A DNA stretch of 64,000 nt from Strix aluco (lineage: Eukaryota > Chordata > Aves > Strigiformes > Strigidae): NCBI RefSeq assembly GCF_031877795.1, contig NC_133958.1:4898001-4962000 (forward strand), given 5' to 3'. Both the position numbers and the translations under genes were made by a program. The notes beneath the pieces are model-generated. The model saw only the letters and a program-made list of their open reading frames with translations, was not told where the DNA came from and did not search any database. Each line of letters begins with the position of its first letter. Position 1 is the first letter of the stretch. Shown piece by piece: positions 1-45,196 of this stretch.

Positions 1-858
1 CTGGGTACCTTTCTGATAGCTTGAAATGTAGTGATCTTCAGGGAGAGGAGACACCAAGAAACAAGTAGATGAAGACAGAGATAGAAGAAACAAATTTAAT
101 TTTCATGGGAGGGAGAAAGAAAAAAAAAAACCAAAAACGAAATGCAATGGGAGAAGCGGGTTAAAGTCTCAACCTGTTGACCGAAGCAGCGGCACCTTGT
201 TGTACCACAAGGGTGTTCTGCTTCTCTGCAGGACTGACCGTCCTCCGCCCCACACGGACCTGTCCAGGCAGCTCCCCCGGCCCCCCGCCACGCCCCCGGC
301 CCCACGGCTGCGCCTCAGCTTCCTCTAGGTCACCACCTCGCTCTCAAGCCACCCCCCCGCCATAAACTGCAGATCAGCTCAGCAACTGATTTGCCCCTTT
401 CCTGCACAGCTTCAAACCAGGGCCAAAACCTGCGTTCTACTTTTTTTTTTTGGTGGGGGGGGGTGTGACACAAGAAGCCACTTTACAAAAGCAGTTCACT
501 GCAACAGATGAGAAGACTGGGTAGATATTTTGGTGCAGAAAATTTTGAATTGGGGGAAAAAAATAACCACTTGGGAAGCAGTCTCTGTAAGGAGCAGGAA
601 ACCATTCTCCAGAGTAGCTGGCAAGAAGCGTCTGTCGCAGTGAATATAATTTAATTTCTCTGTGACTGAATAGGAAAGGGAAAAAAAAAAAAAAAAAATG
701 TTCCCTACCCAGAACTGCACAAGGGTTGGCCAAAAAGGAACTGGAGACCCTGGCTGGGTATGCAGCTATAAATCAAGCGCTGATCACCCTTGCTATGCAC
801 CGTCCCCACCTTCACCCCCCCCACAGTTACCAGGTCGGTCGTAACAGCGTTTTTTTAC
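1..858 (-). other. PPP3CC: PPP3CC intron 10 (3' part), no exon seen
   Basis: Intronic sequence downstream of the donor at 857-858. I looked for the next calcineurin exon (the basic linker that follows the calcineurin B-binding helix) on the minus strand and did not see it. Poly-T/G (about 441-468) and poly-A (about 680-698) tracts are the only distinctive items. Confidence 0.6.
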
Positions 859-28279
<27,421 letters not shown>

Positions 28280-28680
28280 GGTGGTGGCGGTACCGCCGGC
28301 CCCACAACGGGCCGCTCCCGGCCTTCCCCCCCCACTTCTTCCTCTTCCTCCTCCTCCTTCCCCGCTCCCTTCCAAAGGAGGGGGGCCGCGGGGTGCTCCC
28401 GGCGGCGGGCTGGGGATCCGCTGGGTGCCCCGGCGGCTCCGCGGCGCTCCGCTCCCCCCGCCCCCCGCCGCCCTCCTCCCTCACTCGCCCCCCCCCCTTC
28501 TCCCCGCACCGGCCCCACCGCGCCGGCGCCGCGCCCGCCCCGCCCTGCGCATGCGCCTGGGTCACGTGGGCGCGCCTCACCCCTTCCTGCCGCCATCTTG
28601 GAGGGGATGGGGCTGTTGCTAGGCAACAGCGGGGGGGGCAACATGGCGGGAGGCCTGTGAGGGAAGGGGTGCGATGCCCC
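28280..28680. promoter_or_regulatory. PPP3CC: PPP3CC CpG-island promoter with RFX X-box, YY1 sites and E-box
   Basis: The GC- and CpG-dense block directly upstream of the PPP3CC start codon holds the presumed 5'UTR and promoter. Sites seen: an E-box GTCACGTGGG at about 28561-28570, a YY1-type GCCGCCATCTTGG at about 28589-28601, a perfect palindromic X-box GTTGCTAGGCAAC at 28615-28627, and a second YY1-like core AACATGGCGG at about 28639-28648 in the opposite orientation. The X-box is the binding motif of RFX factors, which drive ciliary and spermatogenic genes. No TATA box is seen. The transcription start is not determined; the palindrome could serve either strand. Confidence 0.65.
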
Positions 28681-28888
28681 TTCCCTCCATGAGCCCAGGG
28701 GGCACAGCACCCCTCAGCACCCCTCTGCCGTCGCCTCCCATCTGCCCCCCGGCCTGGTTCAGCACCAGCAGAGGAGAGAGGGGGGGAAAAAAGACATAGC
28801 AGGTAAAAATAAACCTCAACCACGCCCTTCTGGCAGCACAGGTTGGGAAACGGGGCACTGGGCACGCAGCGTTCGCACAGCCCGACAG

Positions 28889-29014
28889 CTTGTGGCATAT
28901 CTTGGAGACTGTGATATGGGTATGCAGTGTCTAATAGCAATAGCAACAGCCCTGACTCACAACAAATCAGTCAAAGCAATAAATTTAAATCATCCTTTAC
29001 TGTACAGCCAAGAG
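28889..29014 (+). pseudogene. Orphan exon resembling LRRC34 (leucine-rich repeat protein)
   Basis: A 126-nt, 42-codon exon-like unit, open in phase 0 at both ends and flanked by CAG before 28889 and GTATGT after 29014. Its translation contains LGDCDMGMQCLIAIATALTH and KAINLNHPLLYSQE, which I recognise as close to the LRRC34 repeat around GDCDLGMQ...KAINLNRP. Resemblance stops at the two splice-like borders. No further LRRC34-like exon was found in the window, and a CR1 tail begins about 80 bases downstream. I infer a duplicated or transposed single exon; it could be a remnant or part of an unannotated plus-strand transcript. The family assignment is from memory and needs a search. Confidence 0.5.
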
Positions 29015-29095
29015 GTATGTAATAGCCTGTGGTGTCAGCTCAGTCAAAGAGAGAAGCGTAAGTCAGTCAGTACTGATGTATGTATGTATTTTTTT

Positions 29096-29322
29096 AGACT
29101 GGCTCTTAGGAAGGATTTCTTTGCAGAAGGGGCTGTTGGGCGTTGGAATGGGCTGCCCAGGGCAGGGGGGGAGTCCCCATCCCTGGAGGAGTTGAAGAGT
29201 CGGGTTGACCCAGCGCTGAGGGATCTGGTGGAGTTGGGAACGGTCGGTGTGAGGTTCGTGGTTGGACTGGAGGAGCTTCAAGGGCTTTTCCAACCCAGAT
29301 GACTCTGTGATATCAGGAAGCA
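29096..29322 (+). mobile_element. CR1 LINE 3' fragment (copy A)
   Basis: A non-LTR retrotransposon tail reading from GGCTCTTAGGAAGGATTTCT through the conserved GGAATGGGCTGCCCAGGGCA and TTTTCCAACC to a degenerate ATGACTCTGTGAT end. It is severely 5'-truncated, as is usual for CR1, with only the 3' UTR region left. It is of the same subfamily as copies C, D and E in this window, which match almost base for base, so it is a fairly recent insertion. It lies in the gap between PPP3CC and SLC39A14. Confidence 0.9.
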
Positions 29323-30268
29323 GAGACAAGCCCCACTGCAAATAGCAAGAAGGGCCTGAGTTTATCTGAGGGCTGAGGGTGACCCCAGCCAGCCCGGCTC
29401 GCTGGGTTGAACCTTTCTGCTGCGGGGGTTAACTGAGGTTGCAGGCCTTCATCAAAACAGGAGGATTTTGCAGCAAAAAAGAGCCCACCTGAAGCCTCCA
29501 TGCACTGCTGCCTGACAGCCCCCCCTGGAAGCACTGAGCCAGCACTGAGGAGGGGAGAGAGAGCAAGTCAGATGCACGCTGCGACCTTTCTTCCTTAATA
29601 TAGCACTTATTTTTAAAAAAACACCGCAGAACTTCAAGATTTGTTTTCTTTAGCTGCAATGGGGTTTCTAAAAATTATGCTTGCTGCTTGGAGCTGGCAG
29701 CTTGAGGGTAATGGTATATAAAAAGGCAAAAAAAGTGAAGTAAAAAAGGCAAAAAAAGTGAAGTAGAAAAGCAAAGTATGCTTTTTCCCCCCCCCCCCTA
29801 ATGCAGGGTGGGAAAGCAAGGACACAAATAACACTGCTCTGAGTCAGGCTCCCTCGTGTGAGCTGCAGAGGAATACAATATCCCACAGTCCCCCTCTGAA
29901 ACCTCAGCCTCCCTCCAGCCAAACGTCAACGCTTGGAAATACATTTAAAAAAAAAATAAAAATTAAAAAGGGCTTTTTGACTCTTAAAGGCGACTCCTGG
30001 AATGCTGTGCCACGCGGGCAGGCGGGGGGGGGTGTGTGTGTGTCAGTGCCATCTTCCGTCGGGCACGCCGCACTGCACAGCCCTGGAAATTGGGGCTGGA
30101 AAAGCAGGATTGCATCACCCAGCCCTTCCAGCCTGGCTCAAACCCTTCCCCTTGGAAAAATCCTGAACCAGCGCAGCTCCCACCCCTTCACACCCCAACC
30201 AGCTCTGGCCACGGGGAGGTTTCTGCCGCTAGAGCTCGCTTGCCACCCTCCGTCATTACAGAATATAT
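29323..30268. other. Gap between PPP3CC and SLC39A14
   Basis: No gene seen. A short tandem duplication of about 24 bases lies at about 29719-29766 (units around AGGCAAAAAAAGTGAAGTA), followed by a C-run at about 29789-29799. The right edge borders the presumed SLC39A14 polyadenylation signal. Confidence 0.5.
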
Positions 30269-30274
30269 TTTATT
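30269..30274 (-). terminator. SLC39A14: Polyadenylation signal AATAAA, probably SLC39A14
   Basis: Minus-strand AATAAA within TAAATAAAATATATTC. It is the best-placed signal downstream of the SLC39A14 stop. Confidence 0.5.
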
Positions 30275-33200
30275 TATGGAATTTTACAAATAACTTTACA
30301 ATTCACGTGACATAAGTTATGTTCTTTGTTTCAACGCGTATCTCTTACAACACCTGAGTTATTGAAATACTGAGATGAAACTTGAGCTTCGAACCGGACA
30401 CAGGAAGGGAAACACGGATGAAAATCCATAACAGACTCGATTTGGGTCGCTTTCCCTCCTCATCCTCCTGCCTGCTCCATCCCTTCCCCGACGGCGGGTA
30501 CCAGCCTGCCCGAGCCAGGGACAGGAGCTCTCTCCCACCCGTCCTTCGGCGGAGGGAGGGTCCGTCTCTGCGAGGAGCCTTGTTTCTCCGAGGGGTTTCA
30601 CCCCTCACACCCCCCAAATCTCTGGGTTGCACATTTTTCAAAGTCAGCTCAGCAAGAAACGGGGTTAAACTCGAAACGAGAAGACAACGGACTCATGATC
30701 CCCACCGCGTGTGCCGAGGGGCCCGTACCGGCTCCGAGGAAGCCAAACGTCAGTTCTTGCCACGTTTCCAGCTCTCGGGGACGCAGAGGACCTCCCAGGC
30801 ACAGTCTGCAAAGCACCTCGCGGTCCCCAAGGGACAGAGCACAAGATTTCCCCCCTTTCGCCTCCGACGTGGAGGCTTTTCCATCTGCGCGCACCGCTGA
30901 ACCGCTCCTGCCAGCCACGGCTTCGCCCTGGCAGCGCCGACGCCTGCCCTCTGCCCTGCGGAAAGCCGCTAGCGATACGGTGTTTTCCAAATACTTCCTT
31001 GAGAGAGAAGAGAGGGCACCTATACCATTCAGAGGACTCAGTTTTTCCACATCGAGTTGGTCAGACGGGGCTGCAGCTCGCTCAAGCAGGGAAAGGGAGT
31101 TTCCAATAGCACTTTCCTTCCAACTACTGAGCAATTAGCAGCACGGGTAACGACCGCGAGGTGCTGCGGAGGCGGCTGGGTGCCCGAGCCAGGACAGACC
31201 ACGCTGCTTCAAGGTGGCTCTCTCCCACGGACCAGCTGCAGAGGGAAGAGTGACTGAACGATGACCGTCCACACGAACAAGAGACACTGCACGGGACAAA
31301 GCAGAGCCCGTCTCTCCTTGAAGGCATCACCAAGCGGCCCGAGGACCGTGTGGTACCTCTGGGTTGAAGGGTGCTCCCAAGAAGGCTCCCTGCTCCTCGA
31401 CATGCTGATTTTTTTTTTTTTAAACCTGGGTGCGGGACAAAGCCAACAGCCTCCTGGGTGCCGAGGGGACAAAGTCAATGCCTGGCCTAGCCAAAGCCAC
31501 CGAGAGCAGAGGTGCCGATCCACGAGGATACTGGCAGTGCCACTTCTCCACAGGCAGAGACCTAGGGACTCAGTGACAACTGTTAGGAGCCTAAGAGGGA
31601 CATCATCCAGCTGGTACCTAAGGCAAATTAGGAACTACAGTGAGGTAACAGCAGCCAGCGATCAAACCAAGGTGCAGCGCTACCGGATGGTGCTGAGCCT
31701 GCCCCAGGCTGTGCCAAGGGCTGAAGGTGCCTTGTCGCTGCTGCGATGGGCAGGAAAAATACCCCGCGCACCCTCCTCTTTGCTTTCCAACCAGGGTGGA
31801 AGGGAAGGCGTGGGGAGCCTCAGCCGAGCAGCACCGAGCCGAGTGGCAGGGTGGCCGTCACCCTGTCACACACACCCACAGCCACCCGCACAGGCGACGA
31901 GCCATCCCCGGCACGTCCACCAAAGCACGTCTCGAAGGCTCCGTCCTCCCAACCCACCGGGGTAAGCTGCCTGCCTTGGCTCCCACTCGTCAGCGTGGCC
32001 GCAAACTCGCCGCTACCGGGTGCGGGGTGAGGTCTGGGGAGGGGGAGAAGGGGGTGCAAGGGAACCTCAGACAACACGGGTGGGGTGGGCAACGTTATCA
32101 ATATGATAATAAGTCAATTCACCTAGTGAATCTGGGGAAAACCAGCCCAGAAGCAGAGCTCTGAAGTAACACCCTCCCCTGGCTACTCCCTAAGGCTGGA
32201 AACACACAACCTAAAGAGGTTCACAGTCTTTTTTTTTTTTTTTTTTTTTTTTCTTTAAAAACACTCCCCCCACCCTGAACCTCAGCAACTCAGTAACATC
32301 AGTGTTTAAAAACCGGTGTCTGTTCCCAGGTGTCGGCGTGAGCTTGGTCTAAGGACTGAGCTGCTGGTCAGGGAGCCCGTGGCCGGGCAGGGGCTTGCTG
32401 TCCCCACTCTGCCCTCGCCCCACACTGCTCTCGTGCCCTTCTCACCAGTGTTGCCACACGGCTGCCCTCACAGGAGGAGAAGGGGGGGTTTTTTTGCACC
32501 CCCATACAGCAGCAGAGACCTAAGGGAGGGAAGGGCATCCTGCTGGCCTTCGCCCAGCAGCCCTCGCGTCAGTCCGACCCGCACGAGGTGCGGTTGGGTG
32601 TCCTCTGCTCCGAGCGCTGATGCCCAGAATGTGCTTTTTTAAAATTAAAAACCAAAAAAAAAAAAAAAAACCAAAAACCAACCCCAAAAAGCCAACAAAC
32701 CCTCTTCACCCTGCTTTTCCCAGGGCATCGTTCTGGGCTGCCAAGGCAGAACGGGAGGAAAACCAGACGTGGCTCCAGAGACACGCTTCTGAAGACAGCA
32801 AGGTTGGTGCTGAAATCGTGAGCCGTGCTCCTCCTTCAGCCTCGGCAGCCCTCTGTGCTTGGTGAGCACAGCTCCAAGGACTGGCTGGTAAGTAACTCCC
32901 CAAAAAAGGGTCTGTCCCTGTCTGTCCCCATCACGCATCCCCCCGCAAAGGGGTCAGGAGAGCGTCACGTCCCATCGCTGCGAGCACGAGGAAGGGAGCA
33001 ACACGGCTAGAGGAGCTCCAGTCTCCCAACTCCATCCTTCCCAGGAGACGTGAGGAGAGAAGGGATATGACACTGGAAAGAGATCCTCCGGTCAGTTCGG
33101 TCCTACGGCCAAGGGGATTAAGCTCCCCTCGGCCTTAAACCAAAAAAAAAATTAAGTCTGTGGAATAGCTTTAAAAGCAATGCCTTTTCTTCTGTAGTGT

Positions 33201-33353
33201 GATGTCAGTGCCCGCACAGGTACCATCGTATGCTTGCAGCAGGAAAAGAAAAGAAAAAAAAAAAAAAAAAAAAAAAGAGAAATACCCCTTCCCCCCCAAA
33301 AAAAACCAACAAAAAATGGAAAAACTGGAAGAGAGCTGTGAGTCGGGCTGGTC
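30269..33353 (-). other. SLC39A14: SLC39A14 3'UTR (inferred)
   Basis: About 3.1 kb between the stop codon at 33354-33356 and the first good minus-strand AATAAA at 30269-30274, which sits in an AT-rich context. I see no other gene here. Long homopolymers include A-rich 33240-33275 just after the stop, T-rich 32229-32252 and A-rich 32650-32670. The extent of the UTR is inferred from the polyadenylation signal only. Confidence 0.5.
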
Positions 33354-40177
<6,824 letters not shown>

Positions 40178-40395
40178 GGTGTCTCGGCGATGCTGGAAGA
40201 GAAGCCACGCGCTGCCGTTAGCTTTCGCGTCCCCAGCGCCTCCGACCACCGCTCTTCCACCCCACAGCTCCATCAGGAGACGATTTTTTCCCCAGGAAGC
40301 CCCAGCCCGAGGCAGGGGACACACACACACAGACACGGAGCTTTGCGCAGCGCTGCGACCACCCAGCTCCTGAGGTGGGGACTTGACATCTTTTC

Positions 40396-41017
40396 ACAGA
40401 ATCACCTCAGTTGGAAAAGCCCTTGAAGCTCCTCCAGTCCAACCATGAACCTCACCCTGACCGTTCCCAGCCCCACCAGATCCCTCAGCGCTGGGTCAAC
40501 CCGACTCTTCAACCCCTCCAGGGATGGGGACTCCCCCCCTGCCCTGGGCAGCCCATTCCAACGCCCAACAGCCCCTTCTGCAAAGAAATCCTTCCTAAGA
40601 GCCAGTCTGACCCTGCCCTGGCGCAGCTTGAGGCCATTCCCTCTTGTCCTGGTGCTGGTTCCTTGGCTCAAGACTCATCCCCCCTCTCTGCACCCTCCTT
40701 TCAGGGAGTTGGAGAGGGCCATGAGGTCTCCCCTCAGCCTCCTCTTCTCCAGACTGAACCCCCCCAGTTCCCTCAGCCGCTCCCCATCAGACCTGTGCTC
40801 CAGACCCTGCACCAGCTCCGTTGCCCTTCTCTGGCCACGCTCGAGTCATTCAATGGCCTTTTTGGAGTGAGGGGCCCAAAACTGAACCCACTCATCGAGG
40901 GGCGGCCTCACCAGTGCCGAGCCCAGGGGTGAGATCCCTTCCCTGTCCCTGCTGGCCACGCTAGTGCTGATACAAGCCAGGATGCCATTGGCCTCCTTGG
41001 CCACCTGGGCAGCCACG
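40396..41017 (-). mobile_element. CR1 LINE fragment (copy E)
   Basis: The longest copy of this CR1 subfamily in the window, on the minus strand. The tail (TTTTCCAACTGAGGTGATTC) is at the low-coordinate side and the 5' truncation near 41017, within the segment reading GGTGGCCAAGGAGGCCAATG and CATCCTGGCTTGTATCAGCA. It lies upstream of SLC39A14 coding exon 2 (start 40192), in the sense direction of the gene. Confidence 0.93.
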
Positions 41018-42880
41018 CCGCGGGATGGAGCCACATCAGTTAATACCGACGCCGGCCACTGAACTCGGCTCTCCGTGGGGTGAGGAAGCCACGCACCAGC
41101 CACGCTGATGCCGCGTCGGGTCCCCCTCGTGCCGCTGGCGCCGGGACACGCGCCCCTCGGGGACCTCTGCCCACCCACGCCGGCGTTCGGAGGACACAGA
41201 AGCTCAGGGACCAGAGGTAGGATTTTCATTAAGTTATATTTTAACTCCGATAATTACAATAAACCGGGTCCTTCCCAGCCGCAACTGTCGATGCCTTTAC
41301 AGTATTTGCCTAGAATCAATCCTTGCCCTCTCCGCTCCTTTCATATAAGCCGGGAATCAATAAAAACGGGGCGGCACAGCCCGGGGGAGCGGGGGTTTGC
41401 CCGCCAGCACGCGTTGGGTGCAAAGGACGGGGCTCAGGGAGAGCGTGGGAGGCCGGGCACGACCCGCACGTCCACCTTGGGCAGCACCCAAGAGGCTGGA
41501 GCGGGGCCCAGGCCGCCTTCCTGGAAAAGCTCCACCGAAAAGCCAACGGCAAATTTAGGATTCCCAAGGACAAGCAGAAAATAATTCGCTCGCCGCCGCC
41601 TCCGTTACACCCAGCAGCCGTCCCGTTCCCAACCCGGGGCTCCGGGCACACGCTGCCTTGTGGTTTCCCCTCCCCAGGGGGCTCCTCGGGAGAAGCAGTT
41701 TGCAGCCCCGGGACGGTTCCTGCGCACGGGGCCCCATCCAGCCCGGCTCTGCGCTGGCACAGGACCCGCCACCCCGGCCAAGCCGCGGTCCCGCCGGCGC
41801 CCCGCCACGCTCGTGCTGACGGCTCGCAGATCTCGGTCTCCTCCAAAAACAAACCTAAGATATTTTTGAAGCCCGGCCAACTAATTGTTCTGAAAATAAC
41901 CCAGGGCTGGGTTTGCGAGGCACGACCCAAGCCTGGCAGGACCCCGCTCCCCTCCCCGGGACCCCCGTCTCCTGCATTCCCGCAGGTTTTACAAGCTTAC
42001 CGCCCGCCTGGCGAGCTTTGTTCTCCAGGAGAGCGCAGGCCGTGGAGGTTTTAGCCTCCTCCTGCCAGGGCTTAGCTCGGAAGCTTTGGCTTAACCCCTC
42101 TCCTCCCAAAATGGGGGAGCCAGCTCCTCCAGCGAGGCGCTGGGGATGGCAACACCCTTCTCGGGGAGGCACCGCTGCCTCTTCAGCATCCCCCTCTTCC
42201 TCCCCGCTGCCCAAATCCACCCTCCCAGACGGATCCTCCCTGCGCGATGCCTCTAGGAGCAGCCACTAGCCCAAGTGGCCACGTGGGACATTTAGGTGGC
42301 CAGTGACTCCCTCAAGGTACACAGGCGCTGGCACACAGCCTGCGGTGGCAAAGGCCTGTCCCGGTGGCACCATCTCCCAGGACGGGGACGTTGGCTGCCC
42401 TTCCCTCTCCGCGGCGGCTGAGCGCTCCCCGCGTCCCTTGTCCCGCCGGTTATCGCCAGCCCGTGCCAAGACACGCAGCCCTCTCCCGTGCCAAAATCCC
42501 CCCCCCCCCACTCTGGGGTTTCTCCCAAAGCCACGCTGAGCCGGGCACACCCAGGGTGGCAAACCGGACCTCAACTTTCACCCAGCTGCCAAACAACAGG
42601 CAGGAAGAAGCGGTTTGCAGGCAGAGCCGGGCAGGGGGGTGAATCACACAGACTCGCTGCCGTTTTAGGGCAAAAACGAGGTGGAGGAGCTGCCGCTTGG
42701 GAAGAGAAGGGCTCAGAGAGGAACAGCCGGGGGGTCCTGCACCCCTCCAAACACCGCGGGCAGCCCAGGGCAAGGCAGGAGGGTGCCAAAGCCCCCCCGC
42801 ATCCCGCGGGCAAAGGGGAGCTGCAGCACAAACCCTCTCCATCACCGCCGGCTCAGCGGGGACCCCCTAAAAGCCCCCCC
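41018..42880 (-). other. SLC39A14: SLC39A14 5' intron
   Basis: GC-rich sequence between CR1 copy E and the presumed promoter. An AT-richer block at about 41215-41350 stands out. No exon was recognised; the many long open frames on both strands follow from base composition. Confidence 0.5.
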
Positions 42881-44330
42881 GCCCCAGCCTCCTGCCCGCT
42901 ACCTTCAAGGGCGTCCTCTCGCCGGCCACGGGACCCGCTCCGGGAGCCGCGGTGCCGCGCTCGGCCCAGCGCCTGACCTACTTTATCGCTCGCTGCCGCA
43001 CTGGGACGGGGCAGAAGGAACAAACCTCTGCCAGGGGAGCGATGCCCGGCGGCAACGACAGCGCGAAGGAGCTGCCAGAGCCAGCCAAAACCCCCTCTCC
43101 TTTTTTTTTTTTTTTTTTTTTTTACCCCCCCGCTCCGTGTCCCTTGGGGTCACTTCCCAGAGCTCTTCGGTCCCGGTTACAAACCATCCCCGCCTCCGAG
43201 CGGGAAGGTGATGCTGGGAACAAGAAACGTTGGCAAAGCCGAGCTCGGCCCCGGCGACGTCAGCCCCGCGCTAGAGGTTTCCCGAAATCCCACGCAGGGA
43301 CAACTCGCTGTCGCAAACCTGGAGCGAGGGCGGGGGGGGAGCCCCCTAAAACCCCACCGGTTTGCACCCTCCTCCTGCCAGGCCGCGTTGCGGGCAGCGG
43401 GCCCGACCTCCTTCCGGAGCAAAAGCCGCTCCACGTGTCTGGCAGCACAGGCAGGACCTGCCTGCTCCAGGGAGGGTTTCCATTGGGGGGGCCAGCGGCG
43501 TGGGGCCTCGTTTGCTTCCCCCCCCCCAGCTCCCCTTTGCTCCCCCCAGCCTCCTCCTGTTTCTTGTCCTTTAGTCTCCCCTAAACCCCGGCCCGCAGGC
43601 CCCGGTGCGGGCAAACAGGCAGCAAAACCACCAGCCCAGGAGCTCCCCCACTCCACAGGGACCCCCTAGTCCTGCCCCAGTGCCCCCCCCCCCAACCCCA
43701 TGCTGGACCTACCCGGTCCCTGTCCCATCCCAACACCAGTCCGCATCCCCCAGCCGCTCTCTGGCCCCTTTGCCCCCCCGCCTCAGCCCTACCTGATCCC
43801 AGTCCAGCCCCACAGCTCGCGCCGGTGGTGCCAGACCCACAGCTGGGTCCTTCTCCCCCACACCCCACCGCTACCTGCACCCTCACCCAGCCCCAGACCC
43901 CACGGGCAGCCCCAAAGCGAGCCCCATAGCTTCCTCCAAGCCCTAGGACCGCTCCTAAGCGCGCTCCTAAACCCCAAAACCGGTCCTAGACCCCCAAACC
44001 GGTCCCCGCATCCTTCCCCGCATCCTGCCCCAGCCCCAGCCCCATCCCGGGGCTCGGGGCCCGCCGCAGCCCGGTCCCCGCGGTGCCCCGTCCCCGCAGC
44101 CTGTTCCCCGCTCCCTCCCCATCCCCATCCCCCCCCAGTCCCCCCCGTTCCCCCCCAGTCCCGGCCCTACCCGCCGCTGCCGCCGCCGCCGCCGCCGCCC
44201 GCTCCGCCCGGTCCCGGCCGCGTAGGGCGCACGCTCGGCCGGGCGCACGGGGAGCGCTCCCATTGGTCAGCGTCACCGCGGGACACGCCCCCTCCGCCGC
44301 TTCGCCACGCCCCCTCGCCCCCTCCCTCAA
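42880..44330 (-). promoter_or_regulatory. SLC39A14: SLC39A14 upstream CpG-rich region with candidate first exons
   Basis: GC- and CpG-dense block upstream of the coding exons. Candidate noncoding first-exon donors on the minus strand are GCGGCGG/GTAGGG near 44170 and CTTGAAG/GTAGCG near 42900, which would join the 5'UTR acceptor at 40192. A GCC trinucleotide run lies at about 44173-44200. More than one promoter is plausible, as in mammals, but the sequence does not decide which is used. Confidence 0.45.
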
Positions 44331-44439
44331 TGTGCAGCGCCGAGCACCGCGGTAACGGCGTCACTCGGCCGGGGGGGGGGGGCACGGGGGATCGGACAGA
44401 GCCCCCCACCCCGGGTATGTGGCACTGAATAGCCCCCCC

Positions 44440-44890
44440 CCCGGCTCCCCTTGGGGGCGTGGGGCACCCCATGGACCGCCCCCAAGCACCCCTTGGGGTT
44501 AGGGGGCACCCCACAGACCCCTCCTGGGGGGCACAGGGCACCCCCAGACCCTCCCAAGCACTTTCTGGGAGCACAGGGCACCCCCCAGACCCCCCCATGC
44601 ACTTCTTGGGGACATGGGGCACCCCTCAAACCCCTCCCAGGGGCACAGGGCACCCCCCAGACCCCCCAAGCACTTTTGGGGTCATGGGGTACCCCATAGA
44701 CCCCTTCCAGGGGCACAGGGCACCCTCCAGACCCCCCCTGGCACTTTTTGGGGGCACAGGGCACCCCATGGACACCCCCTGGCCATCCCTCAGGGGTACA
44801 GGGCACCGCACAGACCCCCCCCAGGCCCCCCTTGGGGGCACAGGACACCCCCCAGACCCCTCCCAAGGGGACAACCGAGCAGCGCCCCCC
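44440..44890. repeat. GC-rich minisatellite between SLC39A14 and PIWIL2
   Basis: About ten imperfect tandem units built on GGGCACAGGGCACCCCCCAG followed by ACCCCTCCCAAGCACTTTTG. Starts of the GGGCACC word recur at spacings of about 29-31 and 41-44 bases, so two unit lengths alternate. It is open in several frames only because the unit lacks stops. Confidence 0.85.
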
Positions 44891-45190
44891 CCACACTTTG
44901 GCCCCAGGCGCTCAGGGCCAAGCTTCACCCTGCGCCAAAACACGGGCCAAGGCTGCCAAAGTCCGCGGGGGCCGGCGCATAAAAGGGGAGAAAAGCTGCT
45001 CTCAGCGAGGGTGAATGATTAACCCAGGGCCCAAAGGCCACGGTGAAGGGCTCTGCTCCTGCCTGCCAGGCTCCCTGCCTGTCCCTGCCCGTCCCCTCCA
45101 TCCTGGGACCCCCCCAGGGAAGAGGGTTGGGGGGCTCAGTCCCCAGGAGCGCCCAGCCCGCACGGAGAGGGAGCAGCTGCCAGCAACGCT

Positions 45191-45196
45191 TTTATT
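45191..45196 (-). terminator. PIWIL2: PIWIL2 distal polyadenylation signal
   Basis: Minus-strand AATAAA in TTCAATAAAAGCG, about 860 bases after the PIWIL2 stop. A second AATAAA at 45606-45611 could give a shorter 3' end. Confidence 0.6.

Noticed and set aside
32229-32252. Poly-T/poly-A runs (also 14770, 15657, 18908, 32650, 33252) as tails of retrocopies
   Set aside because: No coding or structural RNA homology was seen next to them and no flanking duplications were recognised.
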